The translations under genes and the position numbers were made by a program. A stretch of DNA of 64,000 nucleotides from Paracoccus sp. IB05. Its GTDB lineage: Bacteria > Pseudomonadota > Alphaproteobacteria > Rhodobacterales > Rhodobacteraceae. This document shows, in pieces, positions 1-8,629 of this stretch. The stretch is taken from contig NZ_JAEFCF010000017.1 in the NCBI RefSeq assembly GCF_016405985.1, positions 31,396 to 95,395 on the forward strand, in the 5' to 3' direction. Every line of letters begins with the position of its first letter. Within the stretch, counting starts at the first letter, position 1. The notes below the pieces were generated by a model, which did not search any database, was not told the DNA's origin, and saw only the letters and a list, made by a program, of their open reading frames with translations.

Positions 1-831
1 GATCGAGACATGGCGCGGGTCGTCATCGTCATGCAGCTGATCGCCCGAAAGGGTGAAGCGCCGCAACACGCCGCCAAACGCCTCTTCGAGATTGTCATGG
101 GTGAAGGTCTCGGCGGTCAGGCCGTAGGCCAGAACCGTGCCCCGGACCAGCACGACGCGGTCGCAAAACTCCGGCACCGAGCCGAGGTTATGGGTCGAGA
201 CCAGCATGACGCGGCCTTCATCGCGCAGCTCGCGCAGAAGGGTGATGATCTGTTCCTCGGTCTTGACGTCAACGCCGGTAAAAGGCTCGTCGAGCAAGAT
301 CACCTGGCCGTCCTGCGCCAGAGCACGGGCCAGAAAGACGCGTTTCTTCTGGCCACCTGACAGCTCTCCGATCTGGCGGTGGCGGTAATCGAGCATATTG
401 ACCCGCGCCAGCGCCTGGTCGACCGCTGCGCGATCCGCCGCAGAAGGGATGCGCAGGAACCCCATATGGCCGTAGCGCCCCATCATCACCACATCCTCGA
501 CAAGGACGGGGAAGGACCAGTCGACCTCTTCGGATTGCGGAACGTAAGCCACGAGGTTCTGTTTCAGTGCCTCGCGAACTGATCGGCCAAGCAGGCTGAT
601 CTGACCTTTCGCAACCGGCACAAATCCCATGATCGCCTTGAAAAGCGTGGATTTTCCGGCGCCGTTCACGCCCACAAGTGCGGTAACGGTGCCGCGCGGG
701 ATCTGGAACGAGGCCTGGCGCAGCGCGGTATGGCCGTTGCGATAGGTGACCGTCACATCCTGCGCGGTGATGCCGCCGCCCGGATCATCGGCTGCTGTGG
801 CCTCGATCCGGGGGTCTGGGGTCTGCGACAT
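1..831 (-). CDS. sitB: Mn/Fe ABC transporter ATP-binding protein (partial, runs off left edge)
   Basis: ATPase subunit of a metal-ion importer, driving uptake of manganese or iron from the periplasm. The frame is open from the start codon to the window edge (277 codons without stop), so the C-terminus is missing. Visible motifs are Walker [10 protein letters not shown] (about residue 54), signature LSGGQKKR, Walker [13 protein letters not shown] and the switch histidine in STHNLG. The stretch [19 protein letters not shown] is typical of the SitB/YfeB branch rather than of zinc ZnuC. An SD-like GAGAAGG lies about 10 nt before the ATG. It follows sitA on the same strand after an 81-nt gap, so both probably share the promoter at 1841-1869. 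Permease genes are expected beyond the left edge. Confidence 0.88.
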   Translation of the reverse strand, partial: MSQTPDPRIEATAADDPGGGITAQDVTVTYRNGHTALRQASFQIPRGTVTALVGVNGAGKSTLFKAIMGFVPVAKGQISLLGRSVREALKQNLVAYVPQSEEVDWSFPVLVEDVVMMGRYGHMGFLRIPSAADRAAVDQALARVNMLDYRHRQIGELSGGQKKRVFLARALAQDGQVILLDEPFTGVDVKTEEQIITLLRELRDEGRVMLVSTHNLGSVPEFCDRVVLVRGTVLAYGLTAETFTHDNLEEAFGGVLRRFTLSGDQLHDDDDPRHVSI

Positions 832-912
832 GATCTGACGGGCCTTCTCGGCTGGGTTTGGGGAACTCTGCCATGGGAAACCGCGGCAGAGAAGCGTTTT
901 TGAGAATGGGTC

Positions 913-1815
913 TCAGTTGGCGGGGCTCTCAAGCCCGATGGCGATGGTCTCTGCCGTGACTTTCAGCAGGTCGAGATAGGTCGGGACCGGGCCATCTGCG
1001 GTCGAAAGACTGTCGACGTAAAGCACGCCGCCATAAGCGGCGCCGGTCTCGCGCGCGACCTGCTCGGCGGGGGCGGTATTGACCGTGCTTTCACAGAAGA
1101 CGACCGGGATATGGTGCTCTTTCACCCCATCCACCACAGCGCGGACCTGCTGCGGCGTGCCCATCTGATCGGCATTCATCGGCCAGAGATAGAGCTCTTT
1201 CATGCCGAAATCGCGGGCGAGGTAGGAAAACGCGCCTTCGCAGGTCACCAGCCAGCGCTTGTCTTCGGGAATGGCGGCAATGCGGGCACGCAGCGGCTCG
1301 ATCGCGGCCTTCATTTCTGCCTTATAGGCCGTGGCATTGGCGGCATAGGTCGCGGCATTTTCGGGGTCGTGTTCTGTCAGGGCTTTCTCGATATTATCGA
1401 TATAGATCAGAGCATTATCCAGCCCCATCCAGGCATGCGGATTGGCTTTGCCCTGATAGGATCCCGATGAGACCGCAATCGGGTCGATCCCATCGGTCAG
1501 CGTGGCCGAAGGCAGGTCGCCGAGGTTTTCCAGAAAGCCCGCGAACCAGAGTTCCAGGTTCAGCCCGTTCCACAGGATCAGATCGGCATCCATCGCGCGG
1601 ACCAGGTCCTGCGGGGTCGGCTCGTAGCCATGGATCTCGGCGCCGGGGCGGGTGACCGAGACCACCTCGGCGGCATCCCCCGCCACATGCTGCGCCATAT
1701 CGGCGATCACGGTGAAGGTGGTGACGACTTTCAGCTTCTCTCCGGCAAAGGCCAGGCCGGTGGTCAACAGAAGGGCGGCGAGGGCGGTGGTCGGGGTTTT
1801 CAGCCAGGCTTGCAT
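913..1815 (-). CDS. sitA: Mn/Fe ABC transporter periplasmic binding protein (cluster A-I)
   Basis: Periplasmic metal-binding protein of the TroA fold, delivering Mn2+/Fe2+ to the membrane transporter. The protein is 300 aa with a signal peptide of about 23 residues ending AFA-GEK. Metal ligands are visible as His62 (EIHGYEP), His127 (NPHAWMG), Glu193 (TCEGAFSYL) and Asp268 (YVDSL). Their spacing of 65, 66 and 75 residues is the same as the His-His-Glu-Asp set of YfeA, which argues for Mn/Fe rather than the His3 site of zinc ZnuA. The long His-rich acidic loop of ZnuA is absent. The ATG was chosen because it heads the signal peptide and follows GAGAGGAGAG; an in-frame ATG 44 codons upstream would lie upstream of the promoter. 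Confidence 0.92.
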   Translation of the reverse strand: MQAWLKTPTTALAALLLTTGLAFAGEKLKVVTTFTVIADMAQHVAGDAAEVVSVTRPGAEIHGYEPTPQDLVRAMDADLILWNGLNLELWFAGFLENLGDLPSATLTDGIDPIAVSSGSYQGKANPHAWMGLDNALIYIDNIEKALTEHDPENAATYAANATAYKAEMKAAIEPLRARIAAIPEDKRWLVTCEGAFSYLARDFGMKELYLWPMNADQMGTPQQVRAVVDGVKEHHIPVVFCESTVNTAPAEQVARETGAAYGGVLYVDSLSTADGPVPTYLDLLKVTAETIAIGLESPAN

Positions 1816-1840
1816 TATCTCTCCTCTCGGCATGTGCAGA

Positions 1841-1869
1841 TGTAAATGCAAATCATTCTCAACTGTCAA
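1841..1869 (-). promoter_or_regulatory. sitA promoter overlapped by a Fur/Mur-like operator
   Basis: On the minus strand a perfect -35 TTGACA (1869-1864) is followed after 17 nt by TTTACA (1846-1841). Between them, plus-strand 1845-1860 reads AATGCAAATCATTCTC, which matches 14 of 16 positions of the core Fur box. Such a position would block RNA polymerase when metal is plentiful. In alphaproteobacteria Fur often acts as Mur, a Mn-responsive repressor, which fits the transporter type. The operator is read from sequence; binding is inferred. Confidence 0.65.
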
Positions 1870-2009
1870 CCATTGATTTGCGAGGGATCGCGGCTGCTGT
1901 CGCTGTCGGGCGTTGCGAATGTCGCAAACGGCACAAAAGCGCCGCAAACCCGAAGCGGTGAAGGCCCCGGCAGGAGTATTTCCGATTCAGAGCCGTTCAG
2001 GAGGATAAG

Positions 2010-3551
2010 ATGTCGGAAGTGATCGAGGGTCGTCGGGCGCGGGGTGGCGGTGCGGCGCGGCGCGCGGAACGCACGGCTGTCAGCTTCGAGACGGCGAAAT
2101 TCATCAGCCGCAACATCCCGAATTTCGAAGTGCTGAATGAAGAGGCGCTTCAGATCATCGAATATAATGCCGAGACGATCCTCGAAGAGATCGGCGTCAA
2201 TTTCGTGGAAAATCCTGCAGCGCTGGTGCGCTGGCGCGAGGCCGGCGCAGATGTGCGCGGTGAGCGGGTGCATATCCCGCGCGGCCTTGCGCGCAAGCTT
2301 TGTTCGACCGCGCCTGCGACGTTCACCCAGCACGCCCGCAATCCCGAGCGCAATGTCGAGATCGGCGGCAGGAATCTGGTTCTGGCACCGGTTTACGGCC
2401 CGCCCTTCGTGCGTGATCTGGACGGCGGTCGCCGTTACGCGACCATCGCGGATTTCCAGAATTTCGTGAAGCTGGGCTATATGTCGAAATGGCTGCACCA
2501 TTCCGGCGGCACGGTTTGCGAGCCGACCGACATCCCGGTGAACAAGCGCCATTTCGATATGCTGCACGCGCATATGACGCTTTCTGACAAACCCTATATG
2601 GGCTCTGTTACCGAGCCGTCGCGGGCGCAGGATTCGGTCGATATGTCGAAGATCCTGTTCGGCGACGATTTCGTCGACCAGAACACGGTGATGACCTCGC
2701 TGATCAACATCAACTCGCCGATGACCTTTGACGGGATCATGATGGGCGCGCTTGAGGTCTATGCGGCCAATAACCAGGCCTCGATCGTGTCGCCCTTCAT
2801 CGTCGGTGGCGCGATGGCGCCGGTGACGGTGGCGGGCACGCTGACCCAGGTGCTGGCCGAGATCCTCGCCGGTGTGGCCTATAGCCAGCTGGTGCGCGCA
2901 GGCTCGCCGGTGATTGCGGGGGCGTTTGTCACCTCGATTGACATGAATTCCGGCGCGCCGACCTTTGGCACGCCCGAGGCCGCGCATATCACCTATGGGG
3001 CCGGTCAGCTGGTCCGCCGTCTGGGGCTGCCTTACCGGTCGGCCGGGTCGTTCTGCGGCTCGAAACTCCCGGATGCGCAGGCAGCCTATGAGACCGCGAA
3101 CAGCCTGAATATGGGGCTGCTGGCGGGCGTGAACTTCATGCTCCATGCCTGCGGCTGGCTGGAGGGCGGGCTGGTCTCGTCTTACGAGAAATTCGTGATG
3201 GATGCCGACCAGCTGGGCGCCTTGCACGGCATCGCCAAGGGCGTTGCGGTGGACGAAAACGCCCAGGCGCTGGATGCGATCCGTGAGGTCGGTCCGGGCG
3301 GCCATTACCTTGGCTGCGCCCATACCCAGGCCAATTTCAAGACCGCGTTCTGGCGCTCGGATGTGCTGGATTACAAGCCGTTCGAGACCTGGGAGGAAGA
3401 GGGCGCCCGCGATACATCGCAACTGGCCGCGCTGAAGGTCAGGAAGATGCTGGCGGATTATGTGGCGCCGGAGCTCGATGTGGCAAAGCGCGAGGCGCTG
3501 GATGACTATGTCGCGAAACGCAAGGCCGAGATGCCCGACGCCTTCATGTAA
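2010..3551 (+). CDS. Trimethylamine methyltransferase (MttB) family protein, non-pyrrolysine
   Basis: Member of the MttB superfamily, whose enzymes transfer a methyl group from a methylated amine to a cobalt corrinoid protein in the cytoplasm. The protein is 513 aa and collinear with the family, with the glycine-rich C-terminal segment VGPGGHYLGCAHTQ at about 427-440. It has no in-frame amber codon, so it is not a pyrrolysine TMA methyltransferase. Characterised non-Pyl members act on quaternary amines such as glycine betaine; the substrate here is unknown. A strong SD (CAGGAGGATAAG) precedes the ATG. No corrinoid protein or reductive activase lies in the window. The gene is divergent from sitA and ends at a clear terminator. 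Confidence 0.85.
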   Translation: MSEVIEGRRARGGGAARRAERTAVSFETAKFISRNIPNFEVLNEEALQIIEYNAETILEEIGVNFVENPAALVRWREAGADVRGERVHIPRGLARKLCSTAPATFTQHARNPERNVEIGGRNLVLAPVYGPPFVRDLDGGRRYATIADFQNFVKLGYMSKWLHHSGGTVCEPTDIPVNKRHFDMLHAHMTLSDKPYMGSVTEPSRAQDSVDMSKILFGDDFVDQNTVMTSLININSPMTFDGIMMGALEVYAANNQASIVSPFIVGGAMAPVTVAGTLTQVLAEILAGVAYSQLVRAGSPVIAGAFVTSIDMNSGAPTFGTPEAAHITYGAGQLVRRLGLPYRSAGSFCGSKLPDAQAAYETANSLNMGLLAGVNFMLHACGWLEGGLVSSYEKFVMDADQLGALHGIAKGVAVDENAQALDAIREVGPGGHYLGCAHTQANFKTAFWRSDVLDYKPFETWEEEGARDTSQLAALKVRKMLADYVAPELDVAKREALDDYVAKRKAEMPDAFM

Positions 3552-3576
3552 CAGTTTCCCGATTCGAAACAATTGG

Positions 3577-3607
3577 CCCCGCCCTGGCAACAGAGCGGGG
3601 CTTTTTT
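3577..3607 (+). terminator. Rho-independent terminator of the mttB-family gene
   Basis: Stem CCCCGC/GCGGGG with a 12-nt loop, followed by C and six T residues. It lies 25 nt after the stop codon, between convergent genes. Confidence 0.85.
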
Positions 3608-3620
3608 CTGTTGGAACGGC

Positions 3621-4043
3621 TCAGTCAGGGTCAAAACGCAGGATGCCCGCAAGGCGCGCTTTGCCCCCGTTGTCGCTGGGGTGGCGGATGCCATCCGACA
3701 CCGGGACTTCGCGGAAATCAAACGGGCTGACCCCTTCGATACAGGCGACATTGACGCCGTACTGATCGGTATTCGAGCGGCGCTGATGATGGGTATAGAT
3801 GCCGCAGGTTTTGCAGAAATAGTGTTTCGCGGTGCCGGTGTTGAACTGGTAGAGTGTGAGATTGTCTTCGCCGGCTTCGAACCCGATATCCTGCAGCCCG
3901 GCCGAGACTGCAATCGCGCCGCGCATCCTGCAATAAGAACAGGTGCAGCGGCGGATCGAGGCGAAGCCGCCGGTCAGACGCAGCCGGAAGCGGACAGTGC
4001 CGCAATGACAGGCTGCGCTGAGATCCTCTGTATTCTGGCTCAT
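3621..4043 (-). CDS. GFA (CENP-V/GFA-fold) domain zinc protein
   Basis: Small cytoplasmic zinc protein of 140 aa in the glutathione-dependent formaldehyde-activating (GFA) family. The cysteine pattern is visible as CHCG (about 13-16), CTCSYC (about 34-39) and FCKTCGIYTHH (about 76-86), the normal zinc ligands of the fold. Many family members have no proven enzymatic role, so a formaldehyde function is only a possibility. It would be interesting beside a demethylating MttB-type enzyme, but the two genes are convergent, not co-transcribed. The SD GGAGGGG lies just before the ATG. It follows the DUF6477 gene by 80 nt on the same strand and may be read from the same promoter. Confidence 0.85.
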   Translation of the reverse strand: MSQNTEDLSAACHCGTVRFRLRLTGGFASIRRCTCSYCRMRGAIAVSAGLQDIGFEAGEDNLTLYQFNTGTAKHYFCKTCGIYTHHQRRSNTDQYGVNVACIEGVSPFDFREVPVSDGIRHPSDNGGKARLAGILRFDPD

Positions 4044-4123
4044 TGGCCCCTCCCTGAAGTGGTGAGAGGCTATGTCCCGGCAGTAACGGCCACAAGACCG
4101 CCGGGAAGGTCAGGGGGCGGATT

Positions 4124-4411
4124 TCAGCCGGCGGCTGTCCGCGGTTGCAAAAGCCGGCACTCGGCCACGAGAGCTGCGAGCACCTCGATATGGTCGCAGA
4201 TCGAATAGGTGGACGCGCCGCTCTGACGGATTTCCTCGATCCGCGCCTCGGTCTCGAACAGCTTCGAGACAATGCGCTCGGGGCGGTTTTCTTCCGGGGC
4301 AAAGCGCTTCAGCGCAGTTGGCCGGTGGTAATCGGCCAGGGCAAACCGGACAGCGCGCATCAGGATTCCGGGGCGGCGGATTTCAGAGAGGTTGGTGCGG
4401 AAATCAGACAT
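4124..4411 (-). CDS. DUF6477 family protein
   Basis: A 95-aa soluble protein with no signal peptide or membrane segment. It resembles the small uncharacterised DUF6477 family of Rhodobacterales by length, the start MSDFRTNLSEIRRPGIL and the motif RPTALKRFAP; this is recalled from family patterns, not searched. It is helix-rich and charged in the middle (RIVSKLFETEARIEEIR, about 46-62). SD AGAAGGAG sits 7 nt before the ATG. It is divergently transcribed from the gafA-like gene across a shared 200-nt control region. That arrangement suggests common regulation; function is unknown. Confidence 0.75.
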   Translation of the reverse strand: MSDFRTNLSEIRRPGILMRAVRFALADYHRPTALKRFAPEENRPERIVSKLFETEARIEEIRQSGASTYSICDHIEVLAALVAECRLLQPRTAAG

Positions 4412-4516
4412 TCATGGCTCCTTCTGCGGGTGAGAAGGGCAGTCTGTCCTGGAAAATCCCACCGTTGCGCAGGCGTGAAAACCGGCGCGCGCCCGGGAAG
4501 GGGCTGTTTAGCATTT

Positions 4517-4569
4517 GGTTACCATTATCGACAAATCGTAACCAGTTAACATCTGAGTAACCACGATTC
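4517..4569 (+). promoter_or_regulatory. CtrA-like half-site cluster in the DUF6477 / gafA-like divergent promoter
   Basis: The AT-rich stretch holds GGTTAC (4517-4522), GTAACC (4538-4543), GTTAAC (4545-4550) and GTAACC (4557-4562), then a GANTC methylation site GATTC at 4565-4569. TTAAC-N6-GTAAC (4546-4561) is close to the CtrA consensus TTAA-N7-TTAA. The first two elements form an inverted repeat with a 15-nt spacer. CtrA binding is inferred from the pattern. Confidence 0.5.
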
Positions 4570-4611
4570 CCTAAACTGCATTTCGCACCAGCCGGATGTT
4601 CAGACCTGAAA

Positions 4612-5790
4612 ATGGAACAGATCAGAGCTTTTGAAAGCCCAGCCCGCGCGTCCCGGTTGCCGGGCTCTCTGCCGGCCTGGATTCCGGATCAGGTCAGGCT
4701 CTATCTCGGTCACACCGAAGAGGGGATCTCACTCAGGGCGCTGGCGCGCGAACGGGGGGTGCATGCCTCGACCGTGATGCGTCAGGTGCGCCGGTATGAG
4801 TGCCGTCGCGACGATCCGCTGATGGATGCGGCTCTCAGCCAGCTCAGCCGGTCGGCGCGGCTTTCCCCCAATCCGGTCCGCCAGAAGGTAATCCCCGCGA
4901 TGCCAGCCCATATTCCGCAAGAGGTCACCCGCCGCGCCAAAGCCGTCCCGGTGAGGAGCGCCGCCCTTCCCGATGAAAGCGAACTCGACCGCGAGGCGCG
5001 CCGCATCCTGCGCCGCCTGGCCGAGCCGGGCGCGGTGCTGGCCTTTGCCGGCGATATGGACAAGGCGGCGGTGCTGCGCGAGTTTCCCGATGGGCGCGCG
5101 GTCAGGACGGCGGTGCTGGAGCGCGCGGTCGCCCAGGCCTTTTGCCTCAAGGACTGGATCTCGTGCCGCAAAAGCGGGCGGATCTCGACCTATGGCATCA
5201 CCCAGGCGGGGCGGGCGGCGCTGCGCCGGCTGATGGGTGACGAGGAGATGCAGCCGGGTCTGGCCGAGGCGGCGACGCCTTTCGCCGATCAGCATCGCGA
5301 CTTTGCCGAGCGTGAGGTGCAGACCCCGGAAGGCCCGCGCCGGATGCGGTTTAACATCGCGGAAAGCCCGGTTGCGGTGCTGGGGCGGCGGCGCGAGAAG
5401 AATGGCGAGCTGTTCCTGACCTCGGATCTGGTGGCGGCGGCCGAGCGGCTGCGCGAGGATTTTGAGCTTGCACAGATGGGGCCGCGTGTGGCGCAGAACT
5501 GGGAGAATTTCCTGACCTGCGGCGACCGGGGCGGCTTTCGCGGTGACAGCGGACTAGCCGAGGGGCCGGGCCGGGCGCGGGACCGGGTGGCGCTCGCCCT
5601 GCGCGATCTTGGGCCGGGGCTTGGCGATATTGCCCTCAGGGTCTGTTGTTTTCTCGAAGGGGTGGAAAGTGCCGAGCGCCGTATGGGCTGGGCGGCGCGG
5701 TCGGGGAAAATCGTGCTTCGGATCGCGCTGCTCCGGCTCCGCCGGCATTATGATGAGACCTATGGCCGGTCGGGCCCACTGATCGGGTGA
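4612..5790 (+). CDS. gafA: DUF6456 helix-turn-helix regulator, probable GafA homologue (gene transfer agent activator)
   Basis: A 392-aa cytoplasmic regulator. An N-terminal helix-turn-helix is visible at about 38-63 (ISLRALARERGVHASTVMRQ). A charged middle domain follows at about 120-205 (REARRILRRLAEPG, then ISTYGITQAGRAALRRL). The C-terminal 70 residues resemble sigma-factor region 4, with ALRDLGPGLGDIALRVCCFL and a terminal RIALLRLRRHYDE helix. This bipartite plan and length fit GafA of R. capsulatus, which activates the gene transfer agent cluster and is itself under CtrA control. The family link is from memory and the GTA role is inference; no GTA genes lie in the window. Only a weak SD precedes the ATG. 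The upstream CtrA-like half-sites support the assignment. Alternative call: generic DUF6456 DNA-binding protein. Confidence 0.65.
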   Translation: MEQIRAFESPARASRLPGSLPAWIPDQVRLYLGHTEEGISLRALARERGVHASTVMRQVRRYECRRDDPLMDAALSQLSRSARLSPNPVRQKVIPAMPAHIPQEVTRRAKAVPVRSAALPDESELDREARRILRRLAEPGAVLAFAGDMDKAAVLREFPDGRAVRTAVLERAVAQAFCLKDWISCRKSGRISTYGITQAGRAALRRLMGDEEMQPGLAEAATPFADQHRDFAEREVQTPEGPRRMRFNIAESPVAVLGRRREKNGELFLTSDLVAAAERLREDFELAQMGPRVAQNWENFLTCGDRGGFRGDSGLAEGPGRARDRVALALRDLGPGLGDIALRVCCFLEGVESAERRMGWAARSGKIVLRIALLRLRRHYDETYGRSGPLIG

Positions 5791-5835
5791 GGCTCTGGGG
5801 CCCGACCCGCCAGAGCGCCGGAATGGGATAAAGAG

Positions 5836-5857
5836 GCGCGCCCTTTTCGGGGCGCGC
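5836..5857. terminator. Hairpin between convergent gafA-like gene and aqpZ
   Basis: Stem GCGCGCCC/GGGCGCGC with a 6-nt loop and no T run of note. It lies between two convergent stop codons, so it could end transcripts from both sides. Confidence 0.5.
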
Positions 5858-5880
5858 GGTTGCAGATCAGTCCGCGCAGA

Positions 5881-6576
5881 TCAGTCCGCGCGCGTCAGGC
5901 CGGCCGCATGCACGATACCGGCCAGGGCACCCCCCACCAGAGGGGCCAGGATGAACACCCAGAGCTGGCTCAGCGCGGCGCCGCCGGCAAAAAGTGCCGG
6001 GCCCACGGAGCGGGCCGGGTTCACCGAGACGCCGGTGACCTGGATGCCGACAAGGTGGATCCCGGTCAGGGTCAGGCCGATGGCAAGCCCTGCAAGGATC
6101 GTCGAAGCGCCGGGATGGGTCGCGCCAAGGATCACCGTGACAAAGAGGAAGGTCGCCACGATCTCGAAGATCAGCGCCGAGGTCAGGTTGTATTTGCCGA
6201 GATAATTCTCGCCATAGCCGTTCGAGCCGAGCCCATATTCCCCAAGCGTGAAGCCGGTTTTACCGGTCATGATCAGGTAAAGCACCGCCGCGCCAAGGAT
6301 GGCGCCGGCCAGCTGGGCGATCACATAGGTGATGAACGCGCCGGGGGACATCTTGCCCGCCAGCAATATGCCAAGGCTGACCGCCGGATTGAGATGCGCG
6401 CCCGAGATCGCGCCGATGCCATAGGCGGCGGCGACGATCGAGATGCCGAAGGCCAGCGAGATGCCGGTCAGGCCCACACCGGTTGTGCCATCAGCGCCGG
6501 CGATCACCGCCGCGCCACAGCCAAAGAAAACGAGGATGAATGTGCCGATAACTTCGGCGCTGAACTTTTTAGACAT
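5881..6576 (-). CDS. aqpZ: Aquaporin Z
   Basis: Inner-membrane water channel of the MIP family, 231 aa with six predicted membrane helices. Both signature half-helices are present: [10 protein letters not shown] (about 58-67) and [10 protein letters not shown] (about 180-189). The water-selective arrangement is supported by the overall match to AqpZ ([20 protein letters not shown] at the start, [10 protein letters not shown]) and by the lack of the glycerol-facilitator insertion. An SD-like GGAGGGG precedes the ATG. It is divergent from lipA over a 158-nt spacer containing the palindrome GGGGAATTCCCC (6601-6612). It appears monocistronic. Confidence 0.95.
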   Translation of the reverse strand: MSKKFSAEVIGTFILVFFGCGAAVIAGADGTTGVGLTGISLAFGISIVAAAYGIGAISGAHLNPAVSLGILLAGKMSPGAFITYVIAQLAGAILGAAVLYLIMTGKTGFTLGEYGLGSNGYGENYLGKYNLTSALIFEIVATFLFVTVILGATHPGASTILAGLAIGLTLTGIHLVGIQVTGVSVNPARSVGPALFAGGAALSQLWVFILAPLVGGALAGIVHAAGLTRAD

Positions 6577-6734
6577 TGCCCCTCCTGGTGACAGGGCCGG
6601 GGGGAATTCCCCGGCGGATCCTGGTCAGACGGCTCCCGGGACGTGTACTCGCACTATCCGTTGCCTTGGAGCCTCTCTCAGCTTATGTCTGGGAAGACCC
6701 CCGGAAAAGGGGGAAAAATTCCAGAGGTCAGCCC

Positions 6735-7685
6735 ATGCGCGATCTGAAGATCCCCGATCAGCGTCACCCCGAAAAGGCGCATCGCCCCGATCAGGAGCAG
6801 CCGAAAAAGCCGTCCTGGATCCGGGTTCGGGCGCCGAATTCGGAAGGGTATAAAAAGACCCGCGACATCATGAAGGAAAACCGCCTGGTGACGGTCTGCG
6901 AAGAAGCGGGCTGCCCCAATGTCGGCGAATGCTGGAGCCAGGGTCACGCCACCATGATGATCATGGGCGAGATCTGCACCAGAGGCTGCACCTTTTGCAA
7001 TGTGGCGACCGGCAAGCCGCAAAATCTTGATGCTTTCGAGCCGGGGCGGGTGGCGCATGCGGTCTCGAAGCTCGGGCTGAACCATGTTGTGATCACCAGC
7101 GTTGACCGCGACGATCTGGAAGATGGCGGCGCCGAGCATTTTGCCCAGACCATCCGCGCCGTGCGGCACCGCTCGCCGGACACCACGATCGAGATCCTGA
7201 CGCCCGACTTCCTGAAATGCGCACCCTCGGCGCTGGAGAAAGTGGTCGAAGCGCGGCCTGATGTCTTCAACCACAATCTCGAAACCGTGCCGGCGCTTTA
7301 CCATGAGGTCCGTCCCGGCGCGCGCTATTTCCATTCGTTGCGGCTCTTGCAGCGGGTGAAGGAACTTGATCCGGCGATGTTTACCAAATCGGGGATCATG
7401 GTCGGCCTTGGCGAGACCCGACCCCAGGTCTTGCAGGTGATGGATGATATGCGCTCGGCCGATATCGATTTCCTGACCGTTGGCCAATATCTGCAACCGA
7501 CCCCGAAACATCACCGCGTGGCGGAGTTTGTTACGCCGGAAGATTTCAGGGCCTATGAAAAATCGGCCTGGAACAAGGGCTTCCTGATGGTGTCGGCCAC
7601 GCCGCTGACGCGGTCTTCCTATCATGCGGGCGATGATTTCGCTCAGCTGCGCCAGGCGCGGATGGAGAAACTCGGCCAGGCCTGA
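6735..7685 (+). CDS. lipA: Lipoyl synthase
   Basis: Radical-SAM enzyme that inserts two sulfurs into octanoyl-lipoyl domains of 2-oxoacid dehydrogenases. The auxiliary cluster cysteines are seen in [12 protein letters not shown] (about 54-65), the radical-SAM motif CTRGCTFC at about 80-87, and the closing serine motif [10 protein letters not shown] near the C-terminus. Length is 316 aa, normal for the family. The start [14 protein letters not shown] follows AGAGG by a good distance and matches family N-termini; a longer in-frame extension of 53 codons has no SD. A small hairpin (CCCCC/GGGGG, 6698-6713) lies in the leader. Confidence 0.95.
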   Translation: MRDLKIPDQRHPEKAHRPDQEQPKKPSWIRVRAPNSEGYKKTRDIMKENRLVTVCEEAGCPNVGECWSQGHATMMIMGEICTRGCTFCNVATGKPQNLDAFEPGRVAHAVSKLGLNHVVITSVDRDDLEDGGAEHFAQTIRAVRHRSPDTTIEILTPDFLKCAPSALEKVVEARPDVFNHNLETVPALYHEVRPGARYFHSLRLLQRVKELDPAMFTKSGIMVGLGETRPQVLQVMDDMRSADIDFLTVGQYLQPTPKHHRVAEFVTPEDFRAYEKSAWNKGFLMVSATPLTRSSYHAGDDFAQLRQARMEKLGQA

Positions 7686-7696
7686 GCCTGGCCCGG

Positions 7697-7711
7697 GCCG
7701 CCCCGGGCGGC
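7697..7711. terminator. GC-rich dyad between convergent lipA and cytochrome gene
   Basis: A 15-nt dyad GCCGCCCCGGGCGGC fills most of the 26-nt gap between two stop codons. No T run is present, so a terminator role is only suggested by position. Confidence 0.3.
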
Positions 7712-8629
7712 TCACTCAGCCGGCGCGACCTTTTTCAGCCAGGCCGCGACGGCTGTCGCCTCTTCCGGGGGAAGACGGGCGAAATTCTCGACCACATGCG
7801 CCATATGGCCGCCGACGGAATCATAATCCGGGGTGAAGCCGGTGGTCAGATAATCGGCGATCTCTGCCGCGCTCCAGTCGAGGGCGGCGGGGGTGATGTT
7901 CGGGATCTGTCCGCGCCCCGAAGGATTTGGCGCGCCCGCCAGCCAGCGCGAGCGCTCCATCGCCCCGAAAAGGTTGCGCGGCGTATGGCATTCGCCACAA
8001 TGCGCCATGGCCTCGCCAATATAGCGGCCGCGTTCCTCCCCGGGCGTCAGATCGCCGGTCACCACCCAATCCTTGCGCAGGAACAGGAGCTTCCAGCCGC
8101 CCAGCAGCCAGCGCTGGCTGAAGGGGAAGATCAGGTCATGCGCGAGGCTGGGTGTGGGATCTGAGGGCAGGGTTTTCAGCCAGGCGTCAAGGTCGGCCAC
8201 ATCCTGCAGGGTGAGCTTTGTATAAGAGGCGTAAGGCAGCGCCGGATAAAGATGTTCGCCGCCACGCGAGACGCCCCTGGTCAGGGCATTGGCAAGATCA
8301 AGCGCCGACCAGGCGCCGATGCCATGCTGCTTGTCCTGGCTGATATTTGGCGCATAGAACGTGCCGAATTGTGACGGGAAGGCCTGGCCTCCGGCAAGGA
8401 CCGGCCGGTCATCGGCGCTGTTCTCCTGCCCGGGCGCAAGATGGCAGGAGGCGCAGCCGGTGGCGAGGAAGACCAGCCGCCCGGCTTCGGCATCACCGGT
8501 GAGCCCCTCCATCGCATCCGCCGCAAGCGGGGCGGGCAATGTGGCCCAGGTCAGAGCGGCTGCTGCAAGCGCGGCGGCTGACACCAGGATCAATGCAGCG
8601 CGGCGCAGGGGATGGGGGGCTCTTGGCAT
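7712..8629 (-). CDS. Diheme c-type cytochrome
   Basis: Periplasmic or membrane-tethered electron-transfer protein of 305 aa. A hydrophobic N-terminal segment (about 12-35) acts as signal or anchor. Two heme-binding motifs are present: CASCH at about 59-63 and CGECH at about 212-216. Candidate axial methionines are in the second half (VGGHMAHV near 273). The layout resembles cytochrome subunits of quinoprotein alcohol or sugar dehydrogenases, but no dehydrogenase gene is adjacent, so the electron donor is unknown. SD AAGG lies 8 nt before the ATG. A 56-aa membrane protein gene sits 90 nt upstream on the same strand and is probably co-transcribed. Confidence 0.9.
   Translation of the reverse strand: MPRAPHPLRRAALILVSAAALAAAALTWATLPAPLAADAMEGLTGDAEAGRLVFLATGCASCHLAPGQENSADDRPVLAGGQAFPSQFGTFYAPNISQDKQHGIGAWSALDLANALTRGVSRGGEHLYPALPYASYTKLTLQDVADLDAWLKTLPSDPTPSLAHDLIFPFSQRWLLGGWKLLFLRKDWVVTGDLTPGEERGRYIGEAMAHCGECHTPRNLFGAMERSRWLAGAPNPSGRGQIPNITPAALDWSAAEIADYLTTGFTPDYDSVGGHMAHVVENFARLPPEEATAVAAWLKKVAPAE

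Noticed and set aside
1866..3590. Minus-strand open frame of 574 codons opposite the MttB-family gene
   Set aside because: Composition typical of antisense frames, and the plus-strand gene has a strong SD and clear family identity.
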